Counted from the first letter of the stretch, positions 16,416 to 26,420 are shown. The stretch is 64,000 nucleotides of DNA from CAVUCH01 sp963763095 (GCA_963763095.1 CAVXNR010000008.1:9137-73136), one strand, 5' to 3'. Numbers and translations are program-made. The notes: a model not told the origin generated them from the sequence alone.

Positions 16416-18113
16416 TCAGGCCGCGGGCGGTTCCTCCCGCGGGATTGGCTCGGCGCGCGTCACGAAGTCCCTCTTGAACTTGCGCACTGCCCCGTCGGGG
16501 AACTGCATCTCGACCTTGTCACCGTCGATCGACTTCACCTCCCCGCGGCCGTGCACCGGCACTACGAGCAGGTCGCCCTTTCGCAGCTGGGGTGCCTGTG
16601 GCTGCAGGCTCTCGCGCAGGTGAATGCCTTCAGGGGAGAAGTCGGGCTTCGCGACCGGTGCCTCAACCACCACGGTCTGCTGTCTGGCGCATGTGTCGCA
16701 CGCAGTGCAGTCGTCCCAATTGACGCTCTCACCGAAGTAGTCGAGCAGCACGCGCCAGCGGCACAGGGCCGTCTGCGCGTACAGCACCATCCGCTCGAGC
16801 TTCTCGCGATCCGAGCGCTGCCGTTCCTCATACGCCTTCGAAACTGCCTCCAGGTCGCTCTCCTTCATGCTGCCTCTCAGCAGCGTGAACCGTCCGTCAT
16901 CCTGGCGCACGAGGTCGAGGTCCTTCATGGCCGCGAGCACCACGCGCACCTTGCTCTTCGGCACGTCCTCGGCGGTTTTCTGCACAGCCTGGAGCGTGAC
17001 CGGTTCACTATCGGCACGCAGCCCGTCCAACGCGCGATGCACGCTCGCGATTTCCTCGAATTTCGGGTAACGCCCCGCAAGGAAGAATGTCTGCGTCCGG
17101 CGATCCTGCCGCTGGTAGAAGAGGATGCATCGTGCCGGTTCACCGTCGCGGCCGGCCCGGCCGGATTCCTGGTAGTACGACTCGAGCGACCCGGGCATGT
17201 TGTAGTGCACGACGAAGCGGATGTCGGGCTTATCGATGCCCATGCCGAAGGCGTTGGTTGCCACGATGACCCGCAGTTCGCCTGCCATGAAGCGCTCCTG
17301 CGTGTCCTTGCGCTCGCGGGCTCCAAGCTGCCCGTGATAGCGCGCCACCGGATGGCCGAGCGAACGCACGAATTCGGTAATCTCGTCCACCTGCTTCACG
17401 GTGGACGTGTAGACGATCCCGGTGCCTTCGGTATCGGCCAGCACGCGCGCGAGCTGGCGGTGCTTGTCCTCGTCGGCCTCGGTGGACATCACCCCGTAGA
17501 ACAGGTTGGGTCGGAAGGTGCCGGTGTTCACGATGTGCAGATCGGGCACGTCCAGCTGCCTGACGATGTCGTCGATGACGGCCGGGGGAGCGGTCGCGGT
17601 AAGCGCGAGGAGCGGCGGGGAGCCGAGCACGCGGCGCGCTTCACCGAGCGCAAGGTACGTGGGCCGGAAGTCATGGCCCCACTGTGAGACGCAGTGCGCC
17701 TCGTCGATCACGAAAAGATCGATCGTCTTGCCGCGCAGGGTCTCGAGGAAGTCCCGATTCGCCAGCTGCTCGGGCGTGGTCAGGATGAACTCCGCCTTCT
17801 CGCGAGCGATCTGGTCGAACGTCTCGTCGGACTCGCTGGCGGTCAGCGTGCTGTTCACCTGCGACGCGTCGAGCCCTAGTCCGTCCAGCTTGTCGACCTG
17901 ATCCTTCATCAGCGAGATCAGCGGCGAGACCACGAGCGTCATGCCAGGGAGGTGCAGTGCCGGGAGTTGGTAGCAGAGGGACTTTCCGGCGCCCGTCGGC
18001 ATGATCGCGAGGGTGTTGCGGCCCTCCATGGCCGAACGGATCACCTCTTCCTGCCCCGGCCGGAAATCCTCGAGACCGAACACCCGTTTCAGCGTTCTGC
18101 GCAGAGGGGCCAT
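16416..18113 (-). CDS. recQ: RecQ-type ATP-dependent DNA helicase
   Basis: 565 residues from ATG 18113. SF2 helicase motifs are clear: PTGAGKSLCYQLP (Walker A), VIDEAHCVSQWGHDFRP (DEAH plus RecQ aromatic loop), ALTATA, and YYQESGRAGRDG. The RQC zinc site follows (CRWRVLLDYFGE ... CTACDTC). In place of an HRDC domain the C-terminus carries a short region (VVPVHGRGEVKSIDGDKVEM ... FPDGAVRKF) resembling the small beta-barrel tail of UvrD/PcrA helicases. The start overlaps no other gene; the MFS gene begins 110 bases away on the other strand. Confidence 0.93.
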   Translation of the reverse strand: MAPLRRTLKRVFGLEDFRPGQEEVIRSAMEGRNTLAIMPTGAGKSLCYQLPALHLPGMTLVVSPLISLMKDQVDKLDGLGLDASQVNSTLTASESDETFDQIAREKAEFILTTPEQLANRDFLETLRGKTIDLFVIDEAHCVSQWGHDFRPTYLALGEARRVLGSPPLLALTATAPPAVIDDIVRQLDVPDLHIVNTGTFRPNLFYGVMSTEADEDKHRQLARVLADTEGTGIVYTSTVKQVDEITEFVRSLGHPVARYHGQLGARERKDTQERFMAGELRVIVATNAFGMGIDKPDIRFVVHYNMPGSLESYYQESGRAGRDGEPARCILFYQRQDRRTQTFFLAGRYPKFEEIASVHRALDGLRADSEPVTLQAVQKTAEDVPKSKVRVVLAAMKDLDLVRQDDGRFTLLRGSMKESDLEAVSKAYEERQRSDREKLERMVLYAQTALCRWRVLLDYFGESVNWDDCTACDTCARQQTVVVEAPVAKPDFSPEGIHLRESLQPQAPQLRKGDLLVVPVHGRGEVKSIDGDKVEMQFPDGAVRKFKRDFVTRAEPIPREEPPAA

Positions 18114-18222
18114 ATTGGTTGGACGAGCCACGCGCGCGACAAAGCAACCTTCGTGCCGCGCCGACAGATGTATGGGAGCCTCTGTCGGGCCCAATCCGCA
18201 CGCGCTGTTACACTGCGCCGGC

Positions 18223-19425
18223 ATGGTGCGGCGCCCATTTCCACCGGCGGTCTGGGTGCTCGGGTGGGTGAGCCTCCTCACCGACGCCGCATCCGAAGCC
18301 ATTTATCCTCTCCTCCCGTTCTTTCTCACGACGGTCCTCGGCGGCGGGCCCGTAGCGCTCGGGCTCATTGAAGGCGTGGCTGAGGGCACCAACAGCCTGC
18401 TGCGCATCGTCTCCGGCCGGCTCTCCGATCGTACCCGCGCCCGTCGCCGGCTCGTCATCGCGGGTTACATGCTCTCGTCCGCGTCGCGGCCACTCATCGC
18501 ACTTGTCACCGGCTGGTGGCAGGTGCTCGCGATCCGCTTCTCCGACCGGGTGGGCAAAGGTGTGCGCAGCGCCCCGCGGGACACGCTGCTCGCGTTCTGG
18601 GCCGATTCAGCCGACCGCGGCCGTGTCTTCGGCTTCCATCGCGCGATGGACCACGCCGGGGCCGTCATCGGACCTCTCGCAGCGACCGTGTTCTTGCTGG
18701 CCGCGCCTGGGCAGTACCGCGCGCTGTTCCTGCTGACCGCCATCCCCGGCGCCATCGCGGTGGTGCTCGTATGGCGCGTGCGGGATGTGGATCCCGATCT
18801 GCCCCGAGCGATGCCGGCGGGCTTCGAGGTCGGCCTCGTCCACACTGAGGCGCAGGGTGTCCCCGCGGCGGAGGTTCGCCTCCCGCGCGCGTTCTTCGCC
18901 TACGCCGGCGTGGTTGCCATCTTCACCCTTGGCAATTCAACGGACGCGTTCCTGCTCCTCCGCTTGACCGAGGCCGCCGGCGGCCCTGCGTCCATTCCAC
19001 TCGTCTGGGCCCTGCTCCATGTCGTCAAGTCGACCCTCGCCACATCCGGCGGGGCGCTGTCGGACCGCATCGGACGGAAGCCCGTGCTCGTGGCGTCCTG
19101 GATTGTGTACGCGTCGGTGTACGCGGGTTTCGCGGTGAGCGAGTCGTTCGCGGCATTGACTGTGTGGCTGCTGGTGTACGGCGTCCACTTCGCGCTGGCG
19201 GAAGGCACCGAGAAGGCGATGGTTGCCGATCTCGCCCCCGTCTCCTTGCGCGGGACCGCCTTCGGCATCTTCCACGGGATCGTCGGCTTCGGATCACTCG
19301 CCGCGAGCGTCGTGTTCGGGGTGGTGTGGAAGACGTGGGGCGCCCCGGCGGCATTCGGCCTTGGCGCCTCGCTCGCCCTGGCGGCCAGCGTGCTGCTGCT
19401 CATGGTCGTCCACGCGGAACGGTGA
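18223..19425 (+). CDS. MFS transporter
   Basis: 400 residues with about twelve hydrophobic segments. The MFS loop motif appears as SGRLSDRTRARRR between helices 2 and 3, and RVGKGVRSAPRDTLL is a recurring signature of one subgroup of uncharacterised MFS permeases. The second half repeats the motif (GALSDRIGRKPVL). Substrate cannot be assigned. A TACACT -10-like hexamer (18209-18214) lies eight bases before the ATG, suggesting a leaderless mRNA. Confidence 0.88.
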   Translation: MVRRPFPPAVWVLGWVSLLTDAASEAIYPLLPFFLTTVLGGGPVALGLIEGVAEGTNSLLRIVSGRLSDRTRARRRLVIAGYMLSSASRPLIALVTGWWQVLAIRFSDRVGKGVRSAPRDTLLAFWADSADRGRVFGFHRAMDHAGAVIGPLAATVFLLAAPGQYRALFLLTAIPGAIAVVLVWRVRDVDPDLPRAMPAGFEVGLVHTEAQGVPAAEVRLPRAFFAYAGVVAIFTLGNSTDAFLLLRLTEAAGGPASIPLVWALLHVVKSTLATSGGALSDRIGRKPVLVASWIVYASVYAGFAVSESFAALTVWLLVYGVHFALAEGTEKAMVADLAPVSLRGTAFGIFHGIVGFGSLAASVVFGVVWKTWGAPAAFGLGASLALAASVLLLMVVHAER

Positions 19426-19443
19426 TCTCGGCTGGCGGGCTCC

Positions 19444-20412
19444 CTATCGCCGCGGCGGGACGGGCGGCGTCGGACCTGGCGCAGGTTCGGACTGCTGCTT
19501 GATCGCGGTCATCGCCAGCGACACCATCGATCCGACATCGGCGACGTTCGCCGGCAGCACCAGCGTGCTGCTCCCCCGGGCGATCTCGCCGAACTGGGTC
19601 ACGTACTGCTCGGCCACCCGGAGGTTGACCGCCTCGATGCCGCCGGGGACGCCGATGGACTCGGCCACGCGCCGGATGCCTTCAGCCGTAGCCGTCGCGA
19701 TGGCGAGAATCGCTTCGGCCTGGCCCTCCGCCACGTTGATCGACTGCTGCCGGTTCGCTTCCGAGTTCTTGATCGTCTGCTGCTTATGACCTTCGGCCGT
19801 GTTGATCGCCGCGTCGCGCTGTCCTTCCGACGTGAGGATCACCGCGCGCTTCTCGCGTTCGGCGCGCATCTGCTTCTCCATCGCCGCGAGCACATCGGCC
19901 GGCGGCGTGATGTTCTTGATCTCGTACCGGAGCACCTTCACGCCCCATGACTCCGACGCCTTGTCCAGCTCGCTGACCACCGAAAGGTTGATGTTCGTGC
20001 GTTCCTCGAACGTGCGATCGAGATCGATCTTGCCGATTTCACTGCGGAGCGTCGTCTGGGCGAGCTGAATGATGGCGAACAGATAATCCTGGATGCCGTA
20101 CGAGGCGCGTTCCGGGTTCATCACCTTCAGGTAGAGGACGCCGTCGACGCCCACCTGGACGTTGTCGCGCGTGATGCAGACCTGCGCAGGAATGTCGATG
20201 GATTGTTCCTTCAATGAGTGCCGGTAGCGGATGACGTCCACGAACGGCACGAGGATGTGGAACCCTGCGTGGAGGATGCCGGCGAATTTGCCCAGCCGTT
20301 CGACCACATAGGCGCTCTGCTGCGGCACGACGATGGCCGTCTTGGCGAAGATGACGATCGCGAGGATGGCGAGCAGGAAGAAGACGATTGCGGTGCCGGA
20401 GACCAGGTCCAT
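19444..20412 (-). CDS. SPFH-domain membrane protein (slipin/paraslipin, QmcA-like)
   Basis: 322 residues. One N-terminal membrane helix (IVFFLLAILAIVIFA) precedes an SPFH/Band-7 domain (VVPQQSAYVVERLGKFAGIL) and a long Ala/Glu-rich coiled coil (MEKQMRAEREKRAVILTSEG). Such proteins form membrane-associated oligomeric cages in microdomains. It is downstream of an NfeD-like gene, the usual partner of slipins. The C-terminus is Pro/Arg rich. Confidence 0.92.
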   Translation of the reverse strand: MDLVSGTAIVFFLLAILAIVIFAKTAIVVPQQSAYVVERLGKFAGILHAGFHILVPFVDVIRYRHSLKEQSIDIPAQVCITRDNVQVGVDGVLYLKVMNPERASYGIQDYLFAIIQLAQTTLRSEIGKIDLDRTFEERTNINLSVVSELDKASESWGVKVLRYEIKNITPPADVLAAMEKQMRAEREKRAVILTSEGQRDAAINTAEGHKQQTIKNSEANRQQSINVAEGQAEAILAIATATAEGIRRVAESIGVPGGIEAVNLRVAEQYVTQFGEIARGSSTLVLPANVADVGSMVSLAMTAIKQQSEPAPGPTPPVPPRR

Positions 20413-20437
20413 TCGAGTCCTCTGTTCGGAAGCGGGA

Positions 20438-20863
20438 TCACTCGGGAATCAGTACTAGCATCAGCTCGTCGACGCGGCGCACGCGACAGCGCTGCCCCCT
20501 GTGGATCGGGCCATGGTGCTCGTTTCGTGCGTTCCACGCCGAGCCCCGCAGTTCGGCCTTGCCGACGCCGCCGGCGGCGATGTCCTCGATCGGAATGGCG
20601 ATCTCTCCCACGAGTTGATCCACCGACACCTCTTGTGGCCGCAGCGCCTTCAGGAGCGGATTGCGGAAGAGGGCGAGCAGTCCGACCGAGAGGGCGGTGA
20701 ACAGGAACCACTGGACCGGCACCTGGGCCTGCAGTCCCATCAGCTCCAATGTGCCGATCAGCAGCGCCGATAGACCGAAAAAAATCAGGTAGAAGCCTCC
20801 GGCCGACACCAACTCGAGCCCGGTCAGCGCGAGCCCGAACACCAGCCACAGCCACCAGGTCAT
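20438..20863 (-). CDS. NfeD-like membrane protein
   Basis: 141 residues from ATG 20863. Two or more N-terminal membrane helices (WLWLVFGLALTGLELVSAGG; FFGLSALLIGTLELMG) are followed by a C-terminal OB-fold-like domain (LVGEIAIPIEDIAAGGVGK ... GQRCRVRRV). It pairs with the slipin 25 bases downstream, the classical NfeD-SPFH operon. Confidence 0.9.
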   Translation of the reverse strand: MTWWLWLVFGLALTGLELVSAGGFYLIFFGLSALLIGTLELMGLQAQVPVQWFLFTALSVGLLALFRNPLLKALRPQEVSVDQLVGEIAIPIEDIAAGGVGKAELRGSAWNARNEHHGPIHRGQRCRVRRVDELMLVLIPE

Positions 20864-20956
20864 AGGGGACGCCTTCTCAAGATGAGCCGGAGCGATTATA
20901 CGCATGATTTCGGCGGGCGGCCGGGCGGCGGGCGGCGGGAGGGCTGCCGTCTGTGA

Positions 20957-20980
20957 CGTGGGGCAGGGCTTCAGCCCTGC
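20957..20980. repeat. Intergenic palindrome, GTGG/TTCA family
   Basis: CGTGGG flank, stem GCAGGGC, loop TTCA, stem GCCCTGC; followed by a partial second copy (GCCTTCAGCCCTGC). Located upstream of surE. Confidence 0.6.
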
Positions 20981-21055
20981 AAGGAAGCAACGCCTTCAGC
21001 CCTGCCAGGCGCGCTGGAGCGACGGGCCCGAGTCGCCACCGTGTACACTCCCGGG

Positions 21056-21866
21056 ATGCTGAGCATCCTGGTGACCAACGACGATGGCGTCCGCAGCGAC
21101 GGCATTCACGCGCTTGCCGCCGCACTGGCGTCCCTCGGCGAGGTGACCATCGTCGCGCCGATGACGGAAGCGAGTGCGATAGGGCACGCGCTGACCCTGC
21201 GCCGTCCGTTGCGCATCGAGGAGCAGAGCCCGCGCGTCTTTGCCGTCGATGGCACGCCGACCGACTGCGTCAACATCGCGGTCACGACGATCCTCAAGGG
21301 CCTGCCTGACCTCGTCGTCTCCGGCATCAACAAGGGGTACAACATCGGTGACGACGTGACGTACTCGGGCACGGTCGCCGGGGCGCTCGAAGCGGCGCTG
21401 CTGGGGATCCCGGCGGTGGCGGTGTCGCTGCAGGGCGGGCTCGAGTATGAGTTCGGGTACTCCGCGGAGGCGGCGCGCACCGTGGCCGAGGCGCTGCTGC
21501 GGCAGCCACTGGGCGGGCGCACGTTCCTCAATGTCAACGTGCCGCGGGGTCGGATTCGCGGCTACCGCACGGCGGTGCAGGCGCGGCGGAACCACGTGAC
21601 CTCGGTGAGCGCGCGCGTCGATCCGCGCGGGCGCGAGTACCTACTGGATCGACGAGGCACAGGACGACTGGCAGCCGCACGACGACTCGGACCACCAGGC
21701 GGTGGTCAGCGGCCTCGTTGCGGTGACGCCGCTGCACCCGGACTTGACGGCGCACGCGCAGCTTCGGCACGTTGACGCGATGGGACTCCCGGCCGCGACG
21801 TCGCGGTCCGCACGCCTGGCGGAGAGCGAGCCCGAGCCGCTCGGCCGGGCCGGCGATCGCGAGTAG
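21056..21866 (+). CDS. surE: 5'/3'-nucleotidase SurE (frameshifted near the C-terminus)
   Basis: SurE survival nucleotidase. The N-terminus MLSILVTNDDG, VDGTPTDCVNIAV, SGINKGYNIGDDVTYSGTVA and FLNVNVP are family signatures with the metal-binding Asp pair. After REY the frame breaks: GTACC at 21637-21641 has one extra C. Removing it continues into YWIDEAQDDW, HQAVVSGLVAVTPLHPDLTA and a stop at 21866, giving 269 residues. ATG 21056 is preceded by TACACT (21044-21049) six bases away, a leaderless-type arrangement. Confidence 0.88.
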
Positions 21867-21918
21867 GACGGGGACCCCTCGACGGGGAAGCCGAGGTAGG
21901 GTAGTATCGTCAGGTTGT

Positions 21919-21995
<77 letters not shown>

Positions 21996-22011
21996 ATAGA
22001 ATTCAGCGATT

Positions 22012-22048
22012 TAGGCCCGGTGGTTCTCACCGGGCCTTTTTCTTTTTG
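22012..22048 (+). terminator. Intrinsic terminator after tRNA-Pro
   Basis: GGCCCGGTG / CACCGGGCC stem followed by TTTTTCTTTTT, 17 bases after the tRNA. Confidence 0.9.
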
Positions 22049-22123
22049 CAGCGAGATTGCAACGTGGGCGCGAGCGCCGAATCCCGGCGTCTGACTTAAA
22101 CCCGCGATTCACTTGTGTAGTCA

Positions 22124-22187
22124 TGTGGGGCAGGCCTTCAGGCCTGCTAGAGCGCACCGATTTGCAGGGCTGAAGCCCTGCGCCACA
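22124..22187. repeat. Pair of inverted intergenic palindromes, TGTGG/TTCA family
   Basis: The first unit (22124-22147) has flank TGTGGG and stem GCAGGCC / GGCCTGC around TTCA. The second (22164-22187) is inverted, with stem GCAGGGC / GCCCTGC around TGAA and flank CCACA. The stems differ by compensating changes while loop and flank are constant. Confidence 0.65.
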
Positions 22188-22324
22188 TCAGCGGTGCGAT
22201 AACACCACAAGCGCCGTGCGCTGGACTGTCGGACGACCGACTGGCGGCGACTGCGTGCGGTGCTTGCTGACGAGGGCGGGACTGGGGCCCCGACGAGTGA
22301 GCGTACGTGTTGTCCTCTTCTCTC

Positions 22325-23236
22325 CTAGATGGTGAAGAGAACTGCCTTGAACTTGGCGCGAAACTGAGCGGGTGAAAGCAGGAGCGGCGTTGTCTTTGCC
22401 GGGTCATAGAGATGGACCTGTTGGCCCTTCATGCCCATCATTGCGTAGCCGTGAAATCCGGTCACCACGTCATTGACCGGCAGGTTGTCTTTTGAGGCGC
22501 CGATAGTCGGCACAGTTGTCGATGCTTGGGCCGCGTCGGTAATTCGGCTCAGCGGCGTGGTTGCATCGACTGCGAAGCCGCCGGGCAACACCCCAGTGAT
22601 TTTCTTCCACCAGTCGTTAGCGGACAGTGGGAGAGCGTCAAAGTCTTCATAGCTCCCAATTTCGACCGCAAGGGCCTTTTCGATCATCGCCGCCCAGATC
22701 GACTGACCGGTCGGATCGCTCATATAGATGAGCGAAAAATTCGAATCCGCATCGTCGGTGTACACGACATCACTTACCTCTCGCCTCCCCCCGGGTAGCA
22801 CGACAGTGAAGTACCTGGATGAACTGATCTTGTTGCCCGGGGGAGGGTTGGCCAGCGTGTCCGCAGGGAGAGCCGAGAGGTCGGTCACGACATTCGCCGA
22901 GGTTGGCGCGGGCACAAGGCCCTCGATAAGGGTCTTGCCGACGTCCGTAAACGCATGTGCCGCAAGGATCGAAGCGACGGGGCAGTTGGCGATGTGGGGT
23001 GACTGCTTGACGTCCGCGAAAGCCGGACGCCCCGATGAAGCGAACCGGGGGAAGGTTACCGCATGAACGTCCTTGGTCACACTGTCGTTCACGGGCAGGG
23101 GCATCTTCGTCACCTTCGCCGCCCCACCCTGCGCCTGATTCGGTGGAATCTGGCTGAGCGTCCGCGCCCCTGGAGACGTGGGTGACCCCGAGGTTGGCAG
23201 CGGCAGAGTCGCCGTTCTTCTCGTGGTTTTGCACAT
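22325..23236 (-). CDS. Calpain-like (C2-type) cysteine peptidase candidate
   Basis: 303 residues from ATG 23236, after a purine-rich GAGGGAAAGGG. The central part looks like a calpain catalytic core: HIANCPVASILAA (Cys85 as nucleophile), SIWAAMIEKALAVEIGSYED followed by a Leu-Thr-Gly-like KKITGVLPGG, and VVTGFHGYAMMGM (His262). The third catalytic position, Asn in the usual NPWG, is Asp278 in YDPAK. The first about 60 residues are Pro/Thr-rich and low in complexity; no signal peptide is evident. No operon partner is seen on this strand except the VOC gene upstream. Assignment rests on motif spacing only. Confidence 0.55.
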   Translation of the reverse strand: MCKTTRRTATLPLPTSGSPTSPGARTLSQIPPNQAQGGAAKVTKMPLPVNDSVTKDVHAVTFPRFASSGRPAFADVKQSPHIANCPVASILAAHAFTDVGKTLIEGLVPAPTSANVVTDLSALPADTLANPPPGNKISSSRYFTVVLPGGRREVSDVVYTDDADSNFSLIYMSDPTGQSIWAAMIEKALAVEIGSYEDFDALPLSANDWWKKITGVLPGGFAVDATTPLSRITDAAQASTTVPTIGASKDNLPVNDVVTGFHGYAMMGMKGQQVHLYDPAKTTPLLLSPAQFRAKFKAVLFTI

Positions 23237-23295
23237 GCCCTTTCCCTCAAGTCGGCGCATCGCAGCGCGCAACCCGTGCGAGGCGGCCCTCCGGG

Positions 23296-23321
23296 GGCCC
23301 CGCCGGTGCACCAGCGGGGCC
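23296..23321. terminator. GC-rich hairpin between VOC gene and calpain-like gene
   Basis: GGCCCCGC / GCGGGGCC stem with an inner GGTGCACC palindrome just after the VOC stop codon. There is no clear T-run, so function as a terminator is uncertain. Confidence 0.45.
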
Positions 23322-23338
23322 TCCGTCGCACGGGTCAG

Positions 23339-23830
23339 CTATCTCGACTGACCCGCGAACTGCTTCATGAACGCGTCCTGCCGCTGCTTCATCTCCTCGG
23401 GCGTGAGATCCTCCTTGTGCGTGGCGATCGTCCACGTGTACCCATGCGGATCCGTGAACGTTCCGGAGCGATCGCCCCAGAACTGATCCTGCATTTGCCC
23501 CATGCCCCCCTTCAACACCTGCCCGCCGGCGGCAATCGCCTGGTTGAACAAGGCGTCGCAGTCGTCCACGTAGAGCCAGAGCGACGCCGGAGACCCGCCC
23601 ATCGCCTTCGCGCCCTTGAAGCCCATCATCGCGTCGTTCAGCATGATGCGCGAATCGCCGATCCGGAGTTCAGCGTGCATGATCTTGCCGTCCGGTCCGA
23701 CGGCGCGGCCCATCTCCTCTGCGCCGAGTGCCCGCTTGTACCATTCGATCGCCTCGGCGGCGTTGTCGAGGGTGAGCACCGGCGTGACGGTGTGATGCCC
23801 TTCGGGAACTGCCCTTGTCGCTTTTGCCAT
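23339..23830 (-). CDS. VOC-superfamily (glyoxalase-like, PhnB-type) protein
   Basis: 163 residues, starting at ATG 23830 with a GGAGG seven bases upstream. It has two beta-alpha-beta-beta-beta modules: TPVLTLDNAAEAIEWYKRAL near the N-terminus and DPHGYTWTIATHKEDLTPEE at the end. This resembles PhnB/YdcE-like VOC proteins, which may bind a metal and a small substrate; no activity can be assigned. Confidence 0.85.
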   Translation of the reverse strand: MAKATRAVPEGHHTVTPVLTLDNAAEAIEWYKRALGAEEMGRAVGPDGKIMHAELRIGDSRIMLNDAMMGFKGAKAMGGSPASLWLYVDDCDALFNQAIAAGGQVLKGGMGQMQDQFWGDRSGTFTDPHGYTWTIATHKEDLTPEEMKQRQDAFMKQFAGQSR

Positions 23831-24255
23831 TTCGACCTCCTTACTACGTTCACGACGAACTGACGATTCTGTTATCACGTCTGCGCGTGCGCAAGCTGAT
23901 CCGACACCGACTCAGCCGAGTGTCGCGGCTTGCGCAGCGCACCTGTGCCGGTGAAGTCCCTCAGGTGTCACGGCTGACCAGCGGTGGGGTGTACCTGTGT
24001 GCTGGACTCTCGGCCGTTCTCGTCACGATCGAGCCACCCGCCCCACGAGGATCCTACGCCGCGTGGATCCTGATGCGACCGCGTGTTCGAAACGGAACAG
24101 CCCGGCGAGCCGGCTGGGAATAACCTACACTACCGTCTGGTCTCGATCCCTCGAGAGGCAGTCGGGCCGTGACCTTCGGGCCCACGCCTGCCGGGTTCGT
24201 CGAAGCGTCCTGAGGGCAATCGAAGCAGCACTCAGGAGAGAGACGACACTGAGCG

Positions 24256-26014
24256 ATGCACAATCCCTCGAGAGACCTCCCGGACGGCTACGATGTGAGC
24301 GGCGAGGTACGCCACGCAGAGGCGCTGCTGAAAACTGGCGCGTTGCAGAGCGCGATCTTCAACAGCGCCAATTTCTCCAGCATCGCTACCGACGCCAGGG
24401 GCGTCATCCAGATTTTCAACGTCGGCGCCGAGCGGATGCTCGGGTACACCGCCGCCGACGTCATGAACAAGATCACGCCCGCCGACATTTCGGATCCGCA
24501 GGAACTGATTAGACGGGCCAAAGCGCTGAGCGTCGAGCTCGGCACGTCCATCACACCTGGTTTCGAGGCGCTGGTGTTCAAGGCGTCCCGTGGCATCGAA
24601 GACATCTACGAGCTGACCTACATCCGCAGGGACGGCACCCGCTTCCCGGCCGTGGTCTCCGTCACGGCGCTCCGCGACGCACAGGATGCGATCATCGGCT
24701 ACCTGCTGATTGGCACCGACAACACCGCCCGCAAGCAGGTCGAAGAAGAACGGAAAAAGCTCGATCAGCGGGTCCGCGATCAGCACTTCTACACCCGCTC
24801 GCTGATCGAGTCCAACATCGATGCGTTGATGACGACCGATCCGCGCGGCATCATCACCGATGTCAACAAGCAGACGGAAGCGTTGACCGGGTGCACGCGC
24901 GACGAGTTGATCGGCGCTCCGTTCAAGAATTACTTCACCGATCCCGACAGGGCCGAAGCAGGGATCAACCGCGTGCTGAGCGAAGGCACCGTGAGGAACT
25001 TCGAGCTCACCGCGCGGGCCCGGAACGGTCAGCTCACCGTGGTCTGGTACAACGCGACGACGTTCCACGACCGTGACCGCATCCTCCAAGGCGTCTTTGC
25101 CGCTGCCCGCGATGTCACCGAGCTGAAGCGGTTCGAGCAGACGCTCCGGCAGAAGAACGTCGAGCTGGAAGCCGCCAGCCGCATGAAATCCGAGTTCCTC
25201 GCGAACATGTCGCACGAGCTGCGGACGCCGTTGAACGCCATCATCGGCTTCTCCGAGGCGCTCAGGGACGGTCTGGTGGGCGACATGACCGATCAGCAGC
25301 GAGAGTTCATCGGCGACATTTACGCCAGCGGCAAGCACCTGTTGTCGCTCATCAATGACATCCTCGATCTGTCGAAAGTGGAAGCGGGCAAGATGACGCT
25401 CGACCTGGAGCCAGTGGAGGTGTCTTCGTTTCTGGAGAGCAGCCTCTCCATCATCAGAGAGAAGGCGAGCGCACGACGTATTCGCGTGGTGATGGATGAG
25501 GCCGCCGACGTTGGTACCGATTCAGGCGGATGCTCGCAAGGTCAAACAAATTCTCTACAACCTGCTTTCGAATGCGGTGAAGTTCACCAATGAGGGCGGC
25601 GAGGTGAAGCTGCGGGCCTGCCGCGTCTCGCGTGCGGACGTCGGCACCCCTTCCGGGGCGTGGCATGGTCGGAGCGTCGCCCTGGCGGACAGCGAGTTCT
25701 CGGAGTTTCTCGAGGTCAGCGTCACGGACAGCGGCATTGGAATCACTTGCGATGGGTTGGCGCGATTGTTCCAGCCGTTCAGCCAGGTGGACAGCGGCCT
25801 CGCCCGAAAGTTCGAAGGCACAGGCCTCGGCCTGGCGATGGTGAAGTTGCTGGCCGAGTTGCATGGCGGCACCGTTGCCGTGGCGAGCGCCGTGGGACGC
25901 GGCTCCCGCTTCACGGTGTGGCTGCCCGTGCGCACGGTGGAAGACGGGGCCCTGCCGCTCGATGGCCGCGTACACGTGGAGAGTCCGGCGAGCCATGTCG
26001 GGCTGGAAGGTTGA
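24256..26014 (+). CDS. PAS-PAS sensor histidine kinase (frameshifted)
   Basis: About 585 residues after repair. PAS domains lie at roughly 30-155 and 185-300. A HisKA dimerisation helix carries the phospho-accepting His320 (ANMSHELRTPLNAI). The HATPase domain is in another frame (QILYNLLSNAVKFTNEGG, DSGIGI, FEGTGLGLAMVK). The break lies at GGTACC 25513-25518; dropping one G or C joins the frames. No transmembrane helix is seen, so sensing is probably cytoplasmic. A receiver protein follows nine bases later and is its likely partner. Confidence 0.88.
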
Positions 26015-26023
26015 CGGTCGGAC

Positions 26024-26399
26024 ATGGCCACGGTGCTGATCGTGGAGGACAACGCGGCGAACATGGTGCTGGCGACGTTCCTGTTGCGGTCGGCCGGCCA
26101 TCGCGTGCTCACTGCCACAGATGCGGAGGCCGGCGTGACCCTGGCACGGCGCGAACAACCGCAGCTGATCCTGATGGACATTCAGCTCCCGGGGATGGAC
26201 GGCCTGGCGGCCACTGTGTTGCTGAAGGGCGACGATCTGACCCGCAGGATTCCTGTCGATGGCCCTGACCGCGCTCGCGATGAAAGGCGACGAGGAGCGC
26301 ATTCGAGCGGCTGGGTGTGACGGCTACATCGCCAAGCCGCTGGCGTACAAGGATTTCCTAACCACCATCTCGGCCCAGCTCGCGTCACCCGGAGGGTAA
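26024..26399 (+). CDS. Single-domain response regulator (frameshifted)
   Basis: About 124 residues after repair. CheY-like receiver: VLIVEDNAAN (acidic pocket), LILMDIQLPGMDG (phospho-acceptor Asp52), then after one extra base near 26250 VALTALAMKGDEERIRAAG and YIAKPLAYKDF (conserved Lys). There is no output domain. The start is nine bases after the kinase stop. This break is not at a GTAC site: removing an A in GTCGATGG gives the best match. Confidence 0.87.
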
Positions 26400-26420
26400 A
26401 TCCGGGAGAGGGTCACGAGA

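Noticed and set aside
15624..17687. A 687-codon open frame on the plus strand opposite amrS and recQ
   Set aside because: It is the antisense shadow of two clearly conserved genes in G+C-rich DNA; its translation is Arg/His/Pro-rich with no domain.
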